From Anoplopoma fimbria (lineage: Eukaryota; Chordata; Actinopteri; Perciformes; Anoplopomatidae), in assembly GCF_027596085.1 (NCBI RefSeq), contig NC_072458.1, positions 4,362,639 through 4,426,638 on the forward strand: a DNA stretch of 64,000 bases, in the 5' to 3' direction. Made by a program: the position numbers and the translations under genes. Below the pieces are notes generated by a model. It saw only the letters and a list, made by a program, of their open reading frames with translations. It made no database searches and was not told the DNA's origin. This document shows, in pieces, positions 59,969-64,000 of the stretch (within the stretch, counting starts at the first letter, position 1; each line of letters opens with the position of its first letter).

Positions 59969-61610
59969 AGACTGGATGAGGGTGGGTCATACCTTGGGAA
60001 ACTCAATCCGAGTTTGTCAGCTTACCATTTATTCATGCAGGTGTGCATGTGGTTTTGCCTGTTTGTGGGCGAATGCAGGGCTTTGCCTGGCTACCCTCAG
60101 GGTGCTGTGTGTTTATGAAACCCATAGTCTGACTGGTGTGTGTTTATCTCTAAACAGCGTCAGTGAGAGCAAACATGTCCCTGCTACGGGCAGCACAGGT
60201 CATGGGAAGGTCTCGTTTGCACGGTGACCTTGCCAGGTGTTATTACTGAGGCATTTTGGGTAGCCATCTACAGAGAGAACTGCTGAAGAGATTAATCTTT
60301 GTGCAGCTCCGCTCTAATCATTAACTGGATGGCTGTAGTACCTGCTCTAGTCCCCATGCTCCTCACAAAAATAGTAAAGGGAACATTTGGCTTTGTTTCT
60401 CTTGAGTCTCTATCTTGTTCTCTCACCCTCTCCACTCGTTCTACCCCTCCCATCCTTTAACAACTCTCCTCTCTGCCCTTCTCCATCCTTCCGGTTCCCC
60501 TCCCCCTCTAGGTTTTTCATTGATGGGGCAGGTTTGCTCTCTTTTTCTCTCTCTTAAGCTTGTTGTGTTTCTCACTACAGTCGGGATTTGCAGTAAACTG
60601 CAGCATAAAACAAACCTCTATTCTTTGCACCAGTTCTCAGTAAAAGGCACGCTTGCCCCAGTTTTATTACCATCACACCTGCAATTTTTGTCACTTCTCA
60701 ACGCTTTATGTCGAAGCTTTATGTGCCTCAATGAGTTTGCATATTCAATGTGGAATTGGTGAAGCAGTCGATAGTGCATAAAACACAACGAGGTGGCAAA
60801 TGAGCAGCAGTGTCATGCTTTGCTGCTCTAAAGTAAAGGTTACGGTGTTGGAGAAACTATGCGGTGGTGAGTTAACAAGAAGGGCATTGTATGACGTAGT
60901 TTTTTGACGACGTTTCAATTGTGAAAGTTGCAGTGAGCGTAGTTTTTTGGGGTAAAGACAACAATGTCTTTGTTTACAGGCTTTCACCCATATCTTAGTC
61001 TTGTTTATCCACAAATACAACGGGAATCAAATGCAATCTTTTTCCCTCCGTCGTGGCTGCTTGCTCACCAGTCAGCTGATTCTTCTTTTTGTCTTGTAGA
61101 AAGGCTCTACAATGATCTTTTTTGCCGTAGTTAGTTTTGTGTAAATTTGACTGAAACCATAATTATAGTTTCATTGTATTATTGATGTGGATGCAATATA
61201 ACTAACTGTTCATGGGCAGTGAGTCATGTGCATTTGTTGAATATAGTCAGATTCAACTTATTCATATGTTAAATAAATAAGTACGAGTGTGCCTTTTTAA
61301 CTGATTACTTATGCAAATGATGGTGGTGGTATGACCTGAATGTACAATGAATCTCATAACGAGTTGGCTGGTTATAGGCTAGTTGTTGTTTTTTTTGCGG
61401 TGTGTGCCTGTGACTGTGAGCAAGGATGAATGTGAAAGCAAGGACAAAGTGTGTGTGTGTGTGTGCATGTATACCTGTGCACACGTATGAGACATCGAGT
61501 CTGTCCGGGTTGCTTCTGTACTTTAAATAATGTGGATGCAACATGCGGCATCCATTCTGGCACTTGTATCAGCCAGTGAGGGCGAGCTCAGCTGCCTGCA
61601 TCACTGTGCT
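59131..61610. other. no gene recognised; likely first intron of the downstream gene
   Basis: Only microsatellites and open frames without support are seen, including an AT run at about 59911-59966 and a poly-A run at about 59657-59671. If the donor at 58728 is used, this is intron sequence. Confidence 0.4.
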
Positions 61611-61619
61611 GTCAGCCTG

Positions 61620-62750
61620 TAGCTGCAGAGAGGAGGCGGGGCCAAGGGAGACATTTAGTTTGACATTGTAAATAAGCAGAGAGCAGTTGTCAGAGAGCAG
61701 CCCGTGGAACCTTTCTCATCCGTCCAGCAGCAGCAGAGGCAGCGACCGCCCCGGGGACAAACAATGCCGAGGCAAGCCACCACCAGCACACCCTCACACA
61801 CTCCCCAAAGCGCTTTCCACAACTTTTTATGCTCTTTTTCACCTATTCGCTGCTCTGCTCTCTCTTCCTCTTTATTTTCCCTGACCCCTATCCTGCAGCT
61901 CAAGGTAACTTAGAGCAGGAAGTTGGCTGTCGGTAAAAAGGGGGTTGAGCGGACGAAAGGGGAGGAGCAGGGGATGTGTCAGAGCTGATTGGTGTGTGCA
62001 GCATCCAATAGATGGAGAGGATCTTGTCTTCTCATTGGTTGCACGTGTGAGAGTGAGGCGGGAGCCGCGGTGTGAGGCGGGGTTTGAGTATCATGTAGCA
62101 TGCTAGATTGATTACTCTTGAATGTTAAAGGGGAAGGAGGCTAGAGATTTTTGTCTGAGAGTCAGGAGTGCCGCTGTACTGTTTGCCTGCTGTTGCGTTG
62201 TAGCCTGCTGCTGTTCTGGCTCTTTATTCCCGCTCGCCCACTTCTCTGCGCCGGGCCAGGGGTCAGCTCAAAGACAAATGCAGGGGTCACGACCAGAGAG
62301 AGGCAGAGGGGTGAGAGAGTGCAAAAGAAAGAGAGAAGGTCAGCTAGTTGAGGGGACTTGGTCAGAAGAGAAACGGGACAGACGGGGCTGCAGGTTTAGG
62401 CTGGAGGAGGACGTTGGGGGGCTGCTGAAGGAGACGGGGCAATGTGTAAAGGGAGAGTGGGAGAGAGAAGGGGGAGGGGTAGTAGAAGAGGGGCTTGCTC
62501 TTCTCTGTCCAGGCTGAGAGCCTTTTTTTTTTTTTTTGCCGTCCAGTGGAGCCAGAGTGCCTTTTGTCTGTTGATACGATCAGGGGGACCGGAGGAAATG
62601 AAAGAGCTTGAGAGCGTTTTTCTGTCAACCTCTGTGCCTCTTCTTCCTGCTGCTGCTGTTGATCTCAAGGAGACTTGAACAGGGCTATCTGTTTCCCTAC
62701 ACTCTGCTCAGCTCCAGCAGGGCAGACCATTCAACATGAAGGGCACAGGG
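61620..62750 (+). promoter_or_regulatory. GC-rich block with candidate 5' exons of an unidentified gene
   Basis: A purine-rich, CpG-containing region, with further ATTGG sites near 61988 and 62034, ends in a good donor GTAAGT at 62751. An ATG at 62736 (MKGTG, phase 0 at the donor) could start the coding sequence. A frame starting at 61764 (MPRQATTSTPSHTPQ) reaches another GTAACT donor-like site near 61904. Neither start could be tied to a known protein. Confidence 0.3.
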
Positions 62751-64000
62751 GTAAGTGGGACTGCTGAAAACACACAGATCGAGAGAACACCTGTCAAGTT
62801 AGTTAGGCTTTGAGTTTTTTAATAAATTGTTCACTTTCTGACGTCTCTCCCTCTCTCCATCACGCTCTGCAGTGATGTGAGAGTGTCTGTCCTTTACAGC
62901 CGTCCTCAATCCCCCTCCCTTTCCGGTCCTCTAGTACTCTCCTTGGAAGATTGGAGTTGTGTGTGTGTGTGTGTGTGTGTGTTTCTCTCATCCATGTCCT
63001 TCACTTGTCACTACAGCACAGCAGTGATGCTTTTTACAGAATAATCAAAAAAATAAAATAACTATGCTTGTTGTTCATGTTGTATGTTTGTTGTATTCTT
63101 TTAAATTCTGAAACTAGAGAGTGAAGTCCGTCTGCCTTTGGCAATCAATGGTTTTGACTTTTGACCCCCATGCACACGAACATCAACACTTACTTACTGT
63201 TAACGGCTGCATGTAAGTGCATGGCTGCTCTGTGCTCAGATGTCCTTCACTGTCTTGGTGGTGTTGATGGGGGGGGGGCCTGTGGCTGCAGTGCTCACGG
63301 TGCCGGTCCAGACTCTTTTTATTTTTTTTCCCCCTGACGTCCTTGTTTACACGCCAGCACCAGACAGTGACGCAGAGCTAGGAGCCAAAGATGAAAGGAT
63401 ATGTGGTGTATGGAGAACTCTGTGAGCATATCTCTCAGTGTTGTTGTCGCTGTCGTGGTCCCCCAGGGGTGGAGGTGCAGCTGGTTGCTGTGACCTCAGG
63501 ACCCCCCAGGCCCCTGCCCCGACTGTGCCAGACGCCCAGATGGGACAGGCTGTCAGTCTGTCAGCCTCACGGACAGAGGAGGCTAATCGTTTGATCTGAT
63601 CTCTTCTGATGGAATCTTTGGAGGGTGCCTCTTCTCTCACTTGCTGCTCCAACTGGCTTTGTCTCCCTTCACTTGCTCCCTATTTAAAGTTTCAATTGGT
63701 GCCTTTGACAAAATAAAGGGGAGGGAGAGAGAGGGGAGAGAGAGAGAGAGAGAGAGAGAGACTAAAAATAACTCTAAAGTTGAAGCTATCGCTGCCAGAT
63801 CCCAGGGTTGGCTGCTGTCTGCATGAGATTTGAATATTTGGGCCCCATTAAGGAAAAAGTAAAGGAAACATGCAAACCACTAGGTGCTAGGCCTTTCAGC
63901 TTATCACTAAGGTGACCACTGCCGCCGGGCATTCGCTCTTTTGCCCTTGCCGCCCTTTTTTTTTTTTTTTTTTTGTACATGTGTACACTGTCACTAAAGG
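62751..64000. other. no gene recognised; simple repeats
   Basis: Holds a GT run (about 62958-62981), a GA run (about 63735-63761) and a poly-T run (about 63957-63974). Open frames here overlap GC-rich low-complexity sequence and have no support. Confidence 0.45.

Noticed and set aside
62122..62517. 131-codon Arg/Glu/Gly-rich open frame
   Set aside because: It is a GC- and purine-rich low-complexity stretch without recognisable domains, and its end does not meet a good donor; more likely 5' UTR or intron.

Overview
The window reads as vertebrate, almost certainly teleost, nuclear DNA. Genes are split into short exons with GT/AG introns, intergenic DNA is AT-rich, microsatellites are abundant, and the mobile DNA is typical of fish: hAT and Tc1-like DNA transposons, tRNA-derived SINEs, solo LTRs and LINE tails. 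A bony fish, probably a percomorph, is an inference from repeat style and from protein similarity recalled from memory, not from a database search. All recognised genes are on the + strand.

Layout. (1) 992-24994: a very large gene, 5'-incomplete in the window, that I could assemble from 45 phase-compatible exons (about 2335 codons plus stop). It encodes seven matrin/U1-type C2H2 fingers plus one divergent finger. Each finger sits in a repeated exon module, separated by low-complexity linkers, and the last exon carries a pure 24-unit CAG (polyQ) tract. (2) 25000-32370: repeat-rich intergenic DNA with a minus-strand LTR, a hAT element with an 8-bp target duplication, a long CA run and a SINE. 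(3) 32373-36822: a second, complete gene of the same family (11 exons, 700 codons, two fingers, Tyr/Gln/Asn-rich tail). (4) 38044-38865: nested hAT, Tc1-like and LINE insertions just upstream of (5) rprd1a (39167-47258), the conserved CTD-binding protein RPRD1A, in which one exon appears to lack a single base. (6) 48614-57924: a third, complete family member (13 exons, 761 codons, two fingers, charged Arg/Glu/Pro-rich C-terminal half). (7) 58560-64000: CpG-rich promoter-like DNA and candidate 5' exons of a further gene that continues out of the window and that I cannot name.

The striking content is the three paralogous finger genes lying in tandem around rprd1a. Their fingers share the spacing C-x2-C-x11-H-x5-H, exon lengths recur (58 nt, 81 nt, 25 nt) and splice phases recur, so the proteins grew by duplication of whole exon modules. 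The large gene also contains, in its middle, a copy of the exons that begin the third gene, suggesting that it arose by fusion of at least two ancestral units. The function of the family is unknown to me; matrin/U1-type fingers usually bind RNA or DNA in nuclear proteins. Exon boundaries were worked out by hand from splice signals, phase and repeat alignment, without transcript evidence.
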